Made by a program: the position numbers and the translations under genes
Part shown: positions 51,248 to 60,704 of the stretch, one piece after another
Layout: each line of letters opens with the position of its first letter
Numbering within the stretch: position 1 is the first letter of the stretch
Source: Lachnoclostridium sp. An14
GTDB taxonomy: Bacteria > Bacillota > Clostridia > Lachnospirales > Lachnospiraceae
Assembly: GCF_002160755.1 (NCBI RefSeq)
Contig: NZ_NFLE01000002.1
Span: forward strand, 124,001-188,000
Length of the DNA: 64,000 nt
Reading direction: 5' to 3'
The notes under the pieces: model-generated
Told to the model about the DNA's origin: nothing
The model's database searches: none
What the model saw: the letters and a program-made list of their open reading frames with translations, nothing else

Positions 51248-52138
51248 ATGGAATGGTTGAAACATTTAAGCGACGCCATCGCGTACATCGAGGAGCATCT
51301 GACGGACGAGATCTCCATTGAGGAGGCCGCCGGGATCGCCGGCTGCTCCGTCTATTATTTTCAGCGGCTCTTTACCTTCGCCGCCGGGATCAGCCTGGGG
51401 GAGTACATCCGCCGCCGGAGAATGTCCCAGGCGGCGCTGGAGCTGCAGCGCTCCGGACGGCGGGTGCTGGACGTGGCCTTGACCTACGGCTACTCCTCCC
51501 CCACTTCCTTCAACCGGGCGTTTCAGGCGGTTCACGGCATTCCGCCGGCAGCGGCAAAAAATAAGGAGGCCCCCCTCCGCCTCTACCCGCCCATCCATTT
51601 TTCCGTACAGATCACAGGAGGAAACGCCATGACCTACCACATCGCCAGAAAAGAGGCATTTTCCATTACCGGCATCCGCATCCCCCTGACTCCCGACCCG
51701 GAGAGAAATATGAGGATCATCCCCGCTTTCTGGCAGAAAGCCTTCTCTCAGGGCCGGTTCGGGACCATCTGCGGGCTGGCGGAGCGCTCAGGAGGAAATG
51801 CGGGGGCTGGCCCCAAAGGCATTCTCGGCGTCAGCGTCTATGAAGGCCCCCAAAACCGTTTTTACTACATCGCCGCTGCCGGCAGCCATCCGAAGGAAGA
51901 CGGAATGTTTGAGTACCGGATCCCCGCCGCCACCTGGGCAGTGTTTGAAAACAACGGCCCGTTTAAAGAGGAGGTCCAGACGGTGTTTCGCCGCTTTTCC
52001 ACGGAATGGCTGCCCTTTTCCGGGTATGAGTACGCCGGACTGCCGGACGTGGAGGTGTACCCCGCCTGCCGGGAGCGGCCGGCCCTGGGCCTTTCCCAGG
52101 TCTGGTTTGCCCTGAAGGATCCCCATTCCCCAACATAA
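51248..52138 (+). CDS. AraC-family regulator with GyrI-like effector domain
   Basis: 296 residues from ATG 51248 (AGGAGG seven bases upstream; the ATG at 51242 is too close). Two helix-turn-helix units in the first ~100 residues (ISIEEAAGIAGCSVYYFQRLF and VLDVALTYGYSSPTSFNRAF) precede a ~170-residue GyrI-like/integron-type ligand domain (AFSITGIRIPL, GILGVSVYEGP, WAVFENNGPF). Such proteins bind hydrophobic drugs. The ABC-2 exporter follows 150 bp downstream, so it may regulate it. Confidence 0.9.
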   Translation: MEWLKHLSDAIAYIEEHLTDEISIEEAAGIAGCSVYYFQRLFTFAAGISLGEYIRRRRMSQAALELQRSGRRVLDVALTYGYSSPTSFNRAFQAVHGIPPAAAKNKEAPLRLYPPIHFSVQITGGNAMTYHIARKEAFSITGIRIPLTPDPERNMRIIPAFWQKAFSQGRFGTICGLAERSGGNAGAGPKGILGVSVYEGPQNRFYYIAAAGSHPKEDGMFEYRIPAATWAVFENNGPFKEEVQTVFRRFSTEWLPFSGYEYAGLPDVEVYPACRERPALGLSQVWFALKDPHSPT

Positions 52139-52139
52139 C

Positions 52140-52268
52140 TCAAAACGTACGCGCTGCAGTACACCCGCGCCGGAGCGCGGCTGCGCCAGCGGCCAGTTTC
52201 CCATGGGCGGAGTACGCCTCCCGCCGGAAACTTTGATGTTATAGGAAACGCAGTTTCCTCCTACTATG
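52140..52268 (+). repeat. Dispersed intergenic repeat, copy B
   Basis: Reads GTACGCGCTGCAG, GCGCCGGAGCGCGGCTGCG, GGCCAGTTTCC, GGCGGAGTACGCCTCC, CGCCGGAAACTTT, then the terminal dyad ATAGGAAACGCAGTTTCCT. It fills the gap between the AraC gene and the ABC transporter start. Confidence 0.75.
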
Positions 52269-52290
52269 ACATCCGAAAGGAGAACCCTAT

Positions 52291-53256
52291 ATGGACGCAA
52301 TCCGCGTAACCCACGTGACAAAACAATATCCCAACGGCGTTTTAGCCCTGAAAGGCCTGAGCCTGTCCGTACAGACGGGAGAAATCTTTTCCCTGTTAGG
52401 CCAAAACGGCGCCGGAAAATCCACCCTGATCCGCATTTTGACCACATATCTGCGCCCCACCTCCGGGGAAGTCACCGTCCTCGGCCGCGACGTGGTCAGA
52501 GAGGGAGCCGCCGTCCGCTCCCGCATCGCCTGCGCCGCCCAGCAGGTTTCCCTCGACTCCCACCTCTCCCTGGCGGAGAACATGAGATTTCAAGCCCGGC
52601 TGTACCGGATCCCGAAAGAGGAGGGAAAGAGGCGTATGGAGGAGCTGATTTCCGCCTTCGGCCTGGAGGAATTTCGGAACCGCCCGGCAGCCGCCTGCTC
52701 CGGCGGCGTGAAACGGCGGCTGGACATCGCCCTGGCCATCCTGTCCCATCCGGGCATCCTGTTTTTAGATGAGCCCTCCGCCGGCATGGACGTCCGCTCC
52801 CGGCTGACCATGTGGGAAATGTTAAAACAGATTCGGAAGGAGTTTGGCACCACCATCCTTCTGACCACTCATGACCTGGAGGAGGCCGGCTGCCTAAGCG
52901 ACACCGTCTGCATCATAAAAGACGGGAGGGAGGCGGCTCAGGGATCGCCGGAGGCGTTAAAATCCGTCCTTCGCCGGGATATGGTCTGCGTCCAGTTTTC
53001 CTCCGGGGATGAGGCCAGACGGTATCTGCCTCTGTTTTTGGAGGAGTTTCCCCAGAATAAGCCCTTCGTCCGGGACCGGGAGATCTTCTGGAACGCCGCT
53101 GGGGGAGACGGCGGCATCGGGCCGGCGGCGGCCTTTCTTTTGCGGCAGCGCCTCCCCTTTGTGGGGGTGCGGATCGCCAGGCCCTCCATGGAGGACGTGT
53201 TCCTGCGCCTGACCCAGGAGGAAATGAGAGAGGAGGAAACGACATGGACACGCTGA
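52291..53256 (+). CDS. ABC transporter ATP-binding protein (DrrA-like)
   Basis: 321 residues. Walker A GQNGAGKST near 37-45, ABC signature SGGVKRRLD near 138, Walker B ILFLDEPSAGMD, and switch His in TTHDLEEAG. The C-terminal ~90 residues are the extension usual in ABC-2 drug or polysaccharide exporters. ATG 52291 follows AAAGGAG. It overlaps the permease gene by 13 nt. Confidence 0.93.
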   Translation: MDAIRVTHVTKQYPNGVLALKGLSLSVQTGEIFSLLGQNGAGKSTLIRILTTYLRPTSGEVTVLGRDVVREGAAVRSRIACAAQQVSLDSHLSLAENMRFQARLYRIPKEEGKRRMEELISAFGLEEFRNRPAAACSGGVKRRLDIALAILSHPGILFLDEPSAGMDVRSRLTMWEMLKQIRKEFGTTILLTTHDLEEAGCLSDTVCIIKDGREAAQGSPEALKSVLRRDMVCVQFSSGDEARRYLPLFLEEFPQNKPFVRDREIFWNAAGGDGGIGPAAAFLLRQRLPFVGVRIARPSMEDVFLRLTQEEMREEETTWTR

Positions 53257-53999
53257 CGATTTTCCGCCGGGCGGTGGGCTGGCGGTTTCACAACAGAATT
53301 ACCATCGCGGTTACCCTGCTGCAGCCAGTGCTGTGGCTGGTGCTCTACAGCCTGACGGCCGGCCCTGCCATGAAACTTCAGGGAATTGAAAACTATACCG
53401 CGTTCCTCTTTCCTGGATTGGTGGTGCTGGTGAGCTTTTCCGCCTGCGGCAGCGGCGGGATGATGAACTATATGATGAAGGCGGACGGCAGCTTTTACCG
53501 CATTCTCACCGCCCCCGTCCGGCGGGGCTCCATTGTGCTGGGGCAAATGCTGGAGGCGGTGCTGTGCTCCCTGTTTGAGGTGGCGGTGATGGCGGTCATC
53601 AGCCTGTTTTTCTCCGTAAAATTCCCCCAAACCCCCGGACGCCTCGCCCTCCTTCTGGTTCTTGCCGGCTGCGGGGCCTTTCTGACCGCGGGCCTTTCCT
53701 ACGGCATCAGCCTGGCTCTGCCCAATGAGATGATTTACGAGACGGCCATGAACGCCCTGGCGCTGCCGGTATTCTTTCTCAGCGCGGCCCTCTTTCCCGC
53801 CAGTCAGGCCCAAGGGGTACTGAGCATCCTCATCCGCCTCAATCCCTTCACCTACCTGATCGGCTCCATGCGCGCCCTCATGCTCCGTGGGGAGATCCAT
53901 CCCCGGGAGACTGCCGCCGTGATCCTGGGCTTTCTCCTTCTGGGCGTCCTCGCCTTCCGGTGGTCGGCGGGACTGCTGGAAAAGGAGACACGGCGGTAA
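53244..53999 (+). CDS. ABC-2 type permease
   Basis: 251 residues with six membrane helices and the ABC-2 pattern GLVVLVSFSACGSGGMMNYM, RGSIVLGQMLEAVL, and LNPFTYLIGSMRAL near the C-terminus. The ATG at 53244 lies within the ATPase gene, with AGGAGG upstream. With the ATPase it forms an exporter, probably for a drug or lipid; the adjoining AraC/GyrI-type regulator favours a drug. Confidence 0.9.
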   Translation: MDTLTIFRRAVGWRFHNRITIAVTLLQPVLWLVLYSLTAGPAMKLQGIENYTAFLFPGLVVLVSFSACGSGGMMNYMMKADGSFYRILTAPVRRGSIVLGQMLEAVLCSLFEVAVMAVISLFFSVKFPQTPGRLALLLVLAGCGAFLTAGLSYGISLALPNEMIYETAMNALALPVFFLSAALFPASQAQGVLSILIRLNPFTYLIGSMRALMLRGEIHPRETAAVILGFLLLGVLAFRWSAGLLEKETRR

Positions 54000-54057
54000 A
54001 CGGCTGCAACGCCGCCGCGAAATCCCGCGGAAATACTGCCCTCACGACACAGAAAAA

Positions 54058-54113
54058 GACCGAGGAAAACCGGTTCAAGCGTTCACAGCTCCGGTTTTCC
54101 TCGGCCTTTCTTC
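54058..54113. terminator. Bidirectional rho-independent terminator
   Basis: GACCGAGGAAAACCGG (54058-54073) pairs with CCGGTTTTCCTCGGCC (54091-54106); TTTCTT follows on plus, and TCTTTTTC follows on minus. It ends the ABC operon and the convergent DeoR gene. Confidence 0.9.
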
Positions 54114-54205
54114 TTATTTATATGAGTTTAAATCTTTTATATGGGTGTATACCAGTTTCCCCGCCGCCCTGCTGCCGCGGTTTTTCTGAACCGTTCTCCC
54201 TTTTT

Positions 54206-55012
54206 CTAATGCCCGTCCCACGTCCTCTGCGCCGGAACCACCATCAGCTCCACTCCTGTGGCCCGCACTGCCTCCTCCATGGCGGGATCCAGGCCGCTGT
54301 CGGTGACTATGGCGCTCACCTCCTGGAGGGCGCAGATCTTCACCAGGCTGGCCTTTCCGAATTTGCCGGAATCCGCCAGCACCACCGTCTGGCTGGCCAG
54401 CTGCCGCATCTGATTCTGTACCCTGGCCTCGCTGAATCCCTGGTCCGTCAGTCCCACGGAGGGGTGCACGCCGCTCACGGACATAAACAGCACGTCAATG
54501 TGAAGGCGGTCCAGCATGGTGGAAAAATCATTTCCCAGGGACAGCTCCTCCTTATTTAAAATCCCTCCCACCAGAATCACCGTAAAATCCGGGCAGTTCA
54601 CCAGGGCCAAGGCGTTCTGGATGGAGTTGGTGATCACCGTGAGGGAGCGGAACCGGACAGCCAGCTCCTTTGCCATCAGCAGGCTGGTGCTGCCGTAGTC
54701 CAGGGCCACCACCTGCTTTTCCTTCACCAGGCCGGCCGCCAGGCTGACTATGGCGGATTTCTCCTCCATCCTCTGCGCGTTGCGCGCCTCTAAGGATACG
54801 TACGTCTCCACCGGTTCCGCCACCAGTTTCTGAGATACCGGCACGGCCCCTCCGTGTACCCGCTCCAGCATCCCGGACTGTTCCAGGCAGTCCAGATCCT
54901 TCCGGACCGTCTCCGAGGAAACTGCCATCACCTCCACCAGCTCCGAGGTACGGACCGTGCCGTCCTTTTTCAATAATTCCATGATCATTTTGTGCCGTTC
55001 CTGCGCCAGCAT
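54206..55012 (-). CDS. DeoR/GlpR-family transcriptional regulator
   Basis: 268 residues. N-terminal winged helix MLAQERHKMIMELL...VRTSELVEVMAVSSETVRKDLDCL, then the sugar-phosphate-binding domain with ALDYGSTSLLMAKEL and LSLGNDFSTMLD-like spacing. These repressors release DNA on binding a phosphorylated sugar. It is divergent from the MFS-isomerase-symporter operon, its probable target. ATG 55012 has AGGGGAGGG upstream. Confidence 0.9.
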   Translation of the reverse strand: MLAQERHKMIMELLKKDGTVRTSELVEVMAVSSETVRKDLDCLEQSGMLERVHGGAVPVSQKLVAEPVETYVSLEARNAQRMEEKSAIVSLAAGLVKEKQVVALDYGSTSLLMAKELAVRFRSLTVITNSIQNALALVNCPDFTVILVGGILNKEELSLGNDFSTMLDRLHIDVLFMSVSGVHPSVGLTDQGFSEARVQNQMRQLASQTVVLADSGKFGKASLVKICALQEVSAIVTDSGLDPAMEEAVRATGVELMVVPAQRTWDGH

Positions 55013-55236
55013 GATTTTCCCTCCCCTTTCGCTCTGTCTTCTATTGTCTGAAAGCGCCGTGTATTCCGCCCCTTTTTCCGCCGCAAACCGGTGGGGACAG
55101 GGGCCGTTTTCACGGCCGGATTTTTCCCATCACCATTATAACCAAATAAACGCCCCTTTTATAGTATCATATTCCACAAAATTTCTTTTTATATTTGGAT
55201 ATTTCGTTGAAAATCTGTGTTTAATTGTGTTTATGC

Positions 55237-55265
55237 TTGATTTTCCAACAAATAGCAGATATAAT
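55237..55265 (+). promoter_or_regulatory. Predicted promoter of the MFS-isomerase-symporter operon
   Basis: TTGATT (55237-55242), 17-nt spacer, perfect TATAAT (55260-55265), 70 nt before ATG 55335. The 322-bp divergent region 55013-55334 is AT-rich and should hold the DeoR operator; no clear dyad was picked out. Confidence 0.75.
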
Positions 55266-55334
55266 CAAACCACATTTACAAATTCGTTGCCAAATTCCCA
55301 AGAAACAGCAGCAAAACGAAAGGAGAAAAAAGAA

Positions 55335-56633
55335 ATGAGCAATGAAATGAAATCAAAAGCAATGAAGGCAGCGCCTAACCGCTGGTTTGTGTTCTGCATT
55401 CTCACCTTGTCCGGAGGAATCGCCTTCAAGCTGTCCTCCATGAAGGATATGTTCTACGTCCCCATGCAGCAGTTCATGGGGCTGACCAACACCCAGATCG
55501 GCGGCGCCTTAAGCGCCTACGGCATCGTCCAGACCATCGGACTGATCGCCGGTATTTACATCTGCGATATGTTCAGCAAAAAGTATATGATCGGCGGCTC
55601 TCTCATCGGCCTGGGCGCTGTGGGCGTTTACCTCTCCACCTTCCCCGGCTACTGGGGATTCCTGGTGGGATTCGGCATCATGGCCATCCTGGGAGAAGTC
55701 ACCTACTGGCCCGTGCTTTTAAAGGCCATCCGCCTGCTGGGAGATGAAAAGACCCAGGGACGGATGTTCGGATTTCTGGAAATGGGACGGGGCATCGTGG
55801 ACGTGATCATCGCCTCCACCGCTCTGGCGATTTTTAAGGCCATGGGCGAAGGCGCTCCCGCCCTCAGAGGCGGGCTGCTGTTTCTGTCCGCGGCCACTGC
55901 CGCGGCCGGCGTTCTCTGCCTGATCTTCGTTCCCAACGATGAAAAGCGGGTGAGTGCCGACGGCAAGGAAGTAAACAAGGCTCAGGCTGCCTTCGGCGGT
56001 ATGATTCAGGCCGTAAAAAGCGTGGACATTTGGGCTGTCGCCCTCAATGGATTTGTAGTATATTGTATTTACTGCGGGCTGACCTACTTCATCCCCTTCT
56101 TAAACCAGATTTACCTCCTTCCCGCCACCGCCGTGGGAATGTACGGCATCATCAACCAGTACGGCTTAAAAATGGTGGGCGGCCCCATCGGCGGCTTTAT
56201 GTCCGATAAGGTGCACAAGTCCGCCGCCAAGCACATCCGGGTAGGATTCCTGGTGTGTGCCATCGCCATGGCCCTCTTTCTCATGGTGCCCCATCAGTCT
56301 CTGGGAGAGAGCGGAAACTGGATTCTGGGAGCGGCCTGCACCCTGAGCTTTGGAGCCATCGTATTCACCATGCGGTCCGTCTTCTTCGCTCCCATGGATG
56401 AGGTAAAAGTCCCTGCGGAAATCACCGGCGCGGCCATGAGCTTAGCCTCCCTGGTGATCTACCTGCCAAACGCCTTCGCCTACGTGATGTACGGCAGCTT
56501 TTTAGACCGCTATCCCGGCATGGCAGGGTTCCGCATTGTATTCACCATTATGATCGGATGGGCAGTCATCGGCCTGTTTGTATCCACATTCTTGATCCAC
56601 CGGATCAAAAAACACCAGAAAAACGCGCAGTAA
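55335..56633 (+). CDS. MFS transporter
   Basis: 432 residues from ATG 55335 (AAAGGAG upstream; the longer frame from 54957 has no site and crosses the promoter). Twelve membrane helices, with MFS loop-2-like DMFSKKYMIGGSLIGLG and a mirrored region GGFMSDKVHKSAAKHIRVG. Likely takes up the sugar or sugar acid handled by the next gene. First gene of a three-gene operon controlled by the divergent DeoR protein. Confidence 0.9.
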   Translation: MSNEMKSKAMKAAPNRWFVFCILTLSGGIAFKLSSMKDMFYVPMQQFMGLTNTQIGGALSAYGIVQTIGLIAGIYICDMFSKKYMIGGSLIGLGAVGVYLSTFPGYWGFLVGFGIMAILGEVTYWPVLLKAIRLLGDEKTQGRMFGFLEMGRGIVDVIIASTALAIFKAMGEGAPALRGGLLFLSAATAAAGVLCLIFVPNDEKRVSADGKEVNKAQAAFGGMIQAVKSVDIWAVALNGFVVYCIYCGLTYFIPFLNQIYLLPATAVGMYGIINQYGLKMVGGPIGGFMSDKVHKSAAKHIRVGFLVCAIAMALFLMVPHQSLGESGNWILGAACTLSFGAIVFTMRSVFFAPMDEVKVPAEITGAAMSLASLVIYLPNAFAYVMYGSFLDRYPGMAGFRIVFTIMIGWAVIGLFVSTFLIHRIKKHQKNAQ

Positions 56634-56657
56634 ACGGAAATAAGGAGGACTGGAAAC

Positions 56658-57701
56658 ATGATAAAACTGGGATTGGACACGGAGAGCCTTCACCTGTGGT
56701 TTCAGAATAAGCGGATGGATATTTTCGGATTCATCGAGACGGCCCACGAATTCGGCCTGGACGGGGTGATGATCAACATCATCAGCGACTACGGCTTAGA
56801 CCCGGAGTGGGGCACCCTGGAAAGCTGTGACCCGGAACACCTTGCCAAAGTAAAGGCGCTCCTGGAAAAGTACCATATGTACGCCGAAATCGCCACCAAA
56901 GGCATCACCTACAGCCATCTGGTAAAGGTGCTGGACGTGGCGGAGGCCATCGGCGCCGACATTATCCGCACCTACATTCCCATCACCTTAAACAGCGATC
57001 AGGAGCGGAAAACGGGAGGAGAGGGAAAATACGACCTGGGAAAAATCCGTCTGGACTTTGATCCCGCCGTGTTCGACCAGGCAGTGGCCACCCTCCAGGA
57101 AATCATCCCGCAGCTGCAAAAGCGCCGCATCAAGATCGGCCTGGAAAACCACGAGTACGAGACCTCCGAGGAGCTGGTGGACGTGGTGAAACGGTTAAAC
57201 AGCCCCTGGATCGGCCTGCACTATGACTTCGGCAATTCCATGATGGCCTGGGAAGACCCGGAAAAGGCGGCCCGCAACATGGCCCCCTACACCGTGACCA
57301 CCCATTTTAAAGACCATATCGTCATCCCCTGCCCGGAGGACAAATACGGCTACGTGGTCTGCGGAGTGCCGGCGGGTGAAGGACATATGGATCTGCCCCG
57401 TCTCCTCTCCGTGCTCCTAGACCACTCCTCCATCACCCGTCTGAACGTGGAGATGTGTTATCCTTACTGCGCCCAGTTTAAACGCTCCCCCGGCGCAGGG
57501 GGCATTGATCACGTGGGAGAAGGCTGTTTCGCCGTGGAACCGCCCCTCTTTGACCCCCAGGTGATCCAGCCCAGCCAATACTACTATCCCCAGGAAATTT
57601 CCCAGGAGCTTCTGGAGGAATTTCTGATCAAACAGATGGACGGCGCAAGGGCCAGCGCAGAGTACGCCAAAAAGCTCTGCCGGGAATACGCCGGCCGCTG
57701 A
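56658..57701 (+). CDS. Sugar phosphate isomerase/epimerase family TIM-barrel protein
   Basis: 347 residues, xylose-isomerase-like (AP_endonuc_2) barrel. Candidate metal ligands are in IGLENHEYETSEELV (Glu), HYDFGNSMM (His/Asp), TTHFKDHIV (His) and LNVEMCYPY (Glu). Such enzymes isomerise or epimerise keto-sugars or inositols; the substrate cannot be fixed. ATG 56658 follows AAGGAGG, 24 bp after the MFS gene. Confidence 0.85.
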   Translation: MIKLGLDTESLHLWFQNKRMDIFGFIETAHEFGLDGVMINIISDYGLDPEWGTLESCDPEHLAKVKALLEKYHMYAEIATKGITYSHLVKVLDVAEAIGADIIRTYIPITLNSDQERKTGGEGKYDLGKIRLDFDPAVFDQAVATLQEIIPQLQKRRIKIGLENHEYETSEELVDVVKRLNSPWIGLHYDFGNSMMAWEDPEKAARNMAPYTVTTHFKDHIVIPCPEDKYGYVVCGVPAGEGHMDLPRLLSVLLDHSSITRLNVEMCYPYCAQFKRSPGAGGIDHVGEGCFAVEPPLFDPQVIQPSQYYYPQEISQELLEEFLIKQMDGARASAEYAKKLCREYAGR

Positions 57702-57722
57702 CTCTGTTAAAGGAGGACCGCC

Positions 57723-59078
57723 ATGGACCAACTGTTTCGCGCTCTGACTGCTTTTGACAACTGGCTTTGGGGCAACTGGCTTTTATTCGTACTGCTGGGG
57801 GTTGGCCTTCTGTACACGGCGGTGACCGGTTTTGTACAGATCCGCCACTTCCCCTACATATTCCGCAAATGCCTGCTGGAACCGTTAAAATCCCGGCAGG
57901 CGGATCCCAGGGAGGCCGGCTCCATTTCCTCTTTTCAGGCACTCTGTACGGCAGTGGCCTCCTGTGTGGGAAGCGGAAACATCATCGGCATTTCCACTGC
58001 CGTCCTGGCCGGCGGCTTGGGCGCCATTTTCTGGATGTGGGTGGCGGCGTTTTTCGGCATGGCCACCAAATACGGGGAAATCATCCTGGGACTGATGTAC
58101 CGGGAAAAGGACGAGGACGGCGCCTGGGTGGGCGGCCCCATGTACTACATCAAAAAAGGGCTTAAGGCTCCCTGGCTGGCGGCCCTGTGCGCCATATTTA
58201 TGATCGTTCAGATCATCGGCGGAAACTTCATCCAGTCCAACACCATCAGCGGCGTCATGAAGGAAAGCTTTTCCGTTCCTTACCCGGTCACCGGGGCGGT
58301 CCTGGTGATTTTTATCTTCGTCATCACTCTGGGCGGCTTAAAACGGCTGGCCCATGTGACCCAGCGGCTGGTTCCCTTTATGGCGGGCCTTTACGTGGCC
58401 GGCGGCCTTCTGATCATCCTGGCAAATATCTCCCTGGTGCCCGGCGTCCTCTCCTCCATCGTAAGAGGGGCCTTCGGCCTGGACGCCATGGCAGGCGGGG
58501 CGGCAGGCAGCATGATCATGGCCATGCAGCGCGGCGTGGCAAGGGGGCTTTACTCCAACGAGGCCGGCGAAGGCTCCGCGCCGGTGATCCACTCCGCCGC
58601 CTCCGTCCGCCATCCGGCCGTACAGGGCATGACCGGCGTGATCGAGGTGTTTCTGGATTCCTTTGTGATCTGCACCATCTCCGGCCTGGTCCTCGGGGTC
58701 ACCGGGGTGCTGGAGACAGGCGCCCCCGCCAGCGTGCTGGCGGTCCACGCCTTCGGCTCCATCTGGCCGCCTCTGCGGTATGTGGTGTCCATCAGCATCC
58801 TCATGTTTTCCAGCACCACCCTCATGAGCCAATGGTATTTCGGCTTTGTGGGGCTGAACTACCTCTTTGGACGGCGGGTGGCGGAGAAGTTTAAATACGT
58901 GTTTCCCCTGTTCTGCATCGCCGGGGCCATGGCGGCCATCGACCTGGTGTGGACGATCCAGGACATCGCCCTGGGCCTTCTGACGATTCCCAACCTGGTG
59001 GCCATGATTTTCCTGTTCCCGAAGGTGCGGGCCGCCTCCAGGGAATTCTGGCAGTCGCCGGAACGGTTTTCTTCTTAA
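57723..59078 (+). CDS. AGCS-family sodium:alanine/glycine symporter
   Basis: 451 residues, about eleven membrane helices. Family signatures GSGNIIGISTAVLAGGLGAIFWMW, KYGEIILGLMYRE, WVGGPMYYI and the NEAGEGSAPVIHSAA motif (NEAGxGSAP) identify it. It imports alanine, glycine or related amino acids with sodium. ATG 57723 follows AAAGGAGG. Last gene of the operon, followed by a terminator at 59189. Confidence 0.95.
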   Translation: MDQLFRALTAFDNWLWGNWLLFVLLGVGLLYTAVTGFVQIRHFPYIFRKCLLEPLKSRQADPREAGSISSFQALCTAVASCVGSGNIIGISTAVLAGGLGAIFWMWVAAFFGMATKYGEIILGLMYREKDEDGAWVGGPMYYIKKGLKAPWLAALCAIFMIVQIIGGNFIQSNTISGVMKESFSVPYPVTGAVLVIFIFVITLGGLKRLAHVTQRLVPFMAGLYVAGGLLIILANISLVPGVLSSIVRGAFGLDAMAGGAAGSMIMAMQRGVARGLYSNEAGEGSAPVIHSAASVRHPAVQGMTGVIEVFLDSFVICTISGLVLGVTGVLETGAPASVLAVHAFGSIWPPLRYVVSISILMFSSTTLMSQWYFGFVGLNYLFGRRVAEKFKYVFPLFCIAGAMAAIDLVWTIQDIALGLLTIPNLVAMIFLFPKVRAASREFWQSPERFSS

Positions 59079-59188
59079 GATCGAAGGAAACGGGCGAGAC
59101 CGCGCAAAGGGCCATCTTCCTCCGCCCGGAGCCCGTCTCCCCCGGTACTGCCGGTGTGCTGATGGGAAGGAAATGGTTTATGACGTGA

Positions 59189-59224
59189 GGGATGTGTGAC
59201 AAGTTGTTGTCACACATCCCTTTT
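59189..59224 (+). terminator. Rho-independent terminator
   Basis: GGGATGTGTGACAA (59189-59202), loop GTTG, TTGTCACACATCCC (59207-59220), then TTTTCTTTG. Perfect 14-bp stem; ends the MFS-isomerase-symporter operon. Confidence 0.95.
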
Positions 59225-59267
59225 CTTTGATTTGTTTGATTATTCTGTGGTTTTGGTTTTGGCCGGA

Positions 59268-60692
59268 CTAGGCCTCCTCTTTCCCCAGCAGCACCTCCAC
59301 TGCCTCCCGCAGGGTTTCTACCTCTCCCACATTCCCTGGGAAAATCACGTAAGGGATTCCGGGAAAAGTGCTCTCGGAACCAGTCTTCCAGACCGGGATT
59401 CCAAGGCGGATCTGCCCCAGAACCGTGGCCTTTTTCACCCGCAGCGCCTTGGTGCCCACATCACTGGAGGTGATCCCTCCCTTGGCCACCACAAAGGCCG
59501 GAACTACCTTCAGCTTTCCCACCAAGGACTGTACCGCGTCGGAAATCTTTACAGACCGGAGCAGGGCCTGCTCCGGAGTATCTCCTTCCAGGGACAGCAG
59601 GCGGCGTTTCGTGTAGACTACCACGGTCTTTCCGCCGGCGATGAAGGCCTCCTCCTTTGCCACCGTAGCCTCCACTTCCTTGGCGAAGGCCTCGTCATCC
59701 AGCACCAAATCAGAATTAAACTCCAGAAACTCCACGCCCTCCAGACGCTTTAACTCCTCCAGCTGGCTGGTGGTCTTCTGCGTGTGGGAGCCTACCACCA
59801 CAATCCCGCCATGACTGGTCTCCGTCTTCACCATCTCACTTCTGGTTAAGAGGGCCTTGTCGGAAATTCCCGCAAACTCCTTCACAAACCCGGCGGCAGT
59901 GCGGAACAGATACCGGCGGCCCTGAGCCATGGCCCGATACAGGCAGGTGCAGAAAATCTTCAGATCGCAGGCGTCAACAGCGTTTACCACCACCTTGCCG
60001 TAATCCTTCACAGCCAGCAGTTTCTCCGTAATCCCTTCGTAGTCCAGCCCCCGCAGCTCCTCCAGCGAAATCTCCGTCACGTCCTCCTTCCGGTAAACAC
60101 CGCCGGTTTTTTCCTCTATGTATTCCCGAAGATTGGAGGACCGGTATCCAAAGGTCTTATCCTTCGCGAACTCCGTCTCCCCGGCGGGAATCAGTTCTTC
60201 CCCGTACCGGACATAGTGGACACCGCCTATGGTGAAACGGCCGCCTTCTTTAAAATACGGGCATAAAATCTCCCCGTCCACAGGCCTTCCGCCCTCCTCC
60301 ATGGTCTGGCGCAGCAGATCTGTCTCCAGAGGATAATGGCCCCGCAGCGTGGAATCCCCACGGCTTACGATCACATAATCCCGCCCCAGCTCCCTGGCCA
60401 CCTCAGCCACAGTCCGCCCGATCTCCAGGTGGGCCCTGGTGGTCTGATCCACTGTAAAGCCTCTGGAATTGGTGAGAATGTAAAACGCCCGATTTTCCTC
60501 CTCAAACCCCGCCCGGACACTCTCACGGGTCCAGTCCGTATATACGGAAATGCCGTGGACCGTCTGCACGCCGGTGGGATCGTCGTCCAATACGATAATC
60601 TTATGGTGATCCTTCTGTATCTCCGTTTCCAGAGCCGCTTGGACAGCGGCCCCGTCTACCCTGGGAAATTGTTCCAGTATTTCCGCTCTCAT
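59268..60692 (-). CDS. Four-carbon acid sugar kinase family protein (DUF1537)
   Basis: 474 residues. N-terminal IVLDDDPTGVQTVHG (DDDxTG, the sugar-acid-binding motif) and VIVSRGDSTLRGHYP, then the C-terminal nucleotide-binding half with VVVGSHTQKTTSQLEEL and VAKGGITSSDVGTKAL. Members phosphorylate erythronate, threonate and related acids (OtnK/DtnK). It follows the BKACE gene by 12 bp, so the two should work in one acid-sugar pathway. ATG 60692 has AAGGGGG upstream. Confidence 0.9.
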   Translation of the reverse strand: MRAEILEQFPRVDGAAVQAALETEIQKDHHKIIVLDDDPTGVQTVHGISVYTDWTRESVRAGFEEENRAFYILTNSRGFTVDQTTRAHLEIGRTVAEVARELGRDYVIVSRGDSTLRGHYPLETDLLRQTMEEGGRPVDGEILCPYFKEGGRFTIGGVHYVRYGEELIPAGETEFAKDKTFGYRSSNLREYIEEKTGGVYRKEDVTEISLEELRGLDYEGITEKLLAVKDYGKVVVNAVDACDLKIFCTCLYRAMAQGRRYLFRTAAGFVKEFAGISDKALLTRSEMVKTETSHGGIVVVGSHTQKTTSQLEELKRLEGVEFLEFNSDLVLDDEAFAKEVEATVAKEEAFIAGGKTVVVYTKRRLLSLEGDTPEQALLRSVKISDAVQSLVGKLKVVPAFVVAKGGITSSDVGTKALRVKKATVLGQIRLGIPVWKTGSESTFPGIPYVIFPGNVGEVETLREAVEVLLGKEEA

Positions 60693-60704
60693 ATCGTTTC
60701 CCCC

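Noticed and set aside
54957-55334. N-terminal extension of the MFS gene
   Set aside because: It would be translated from inside the DeoR gene and across the promoter at 55237-55265; ATG 55335 starts the normal family N-terminus.
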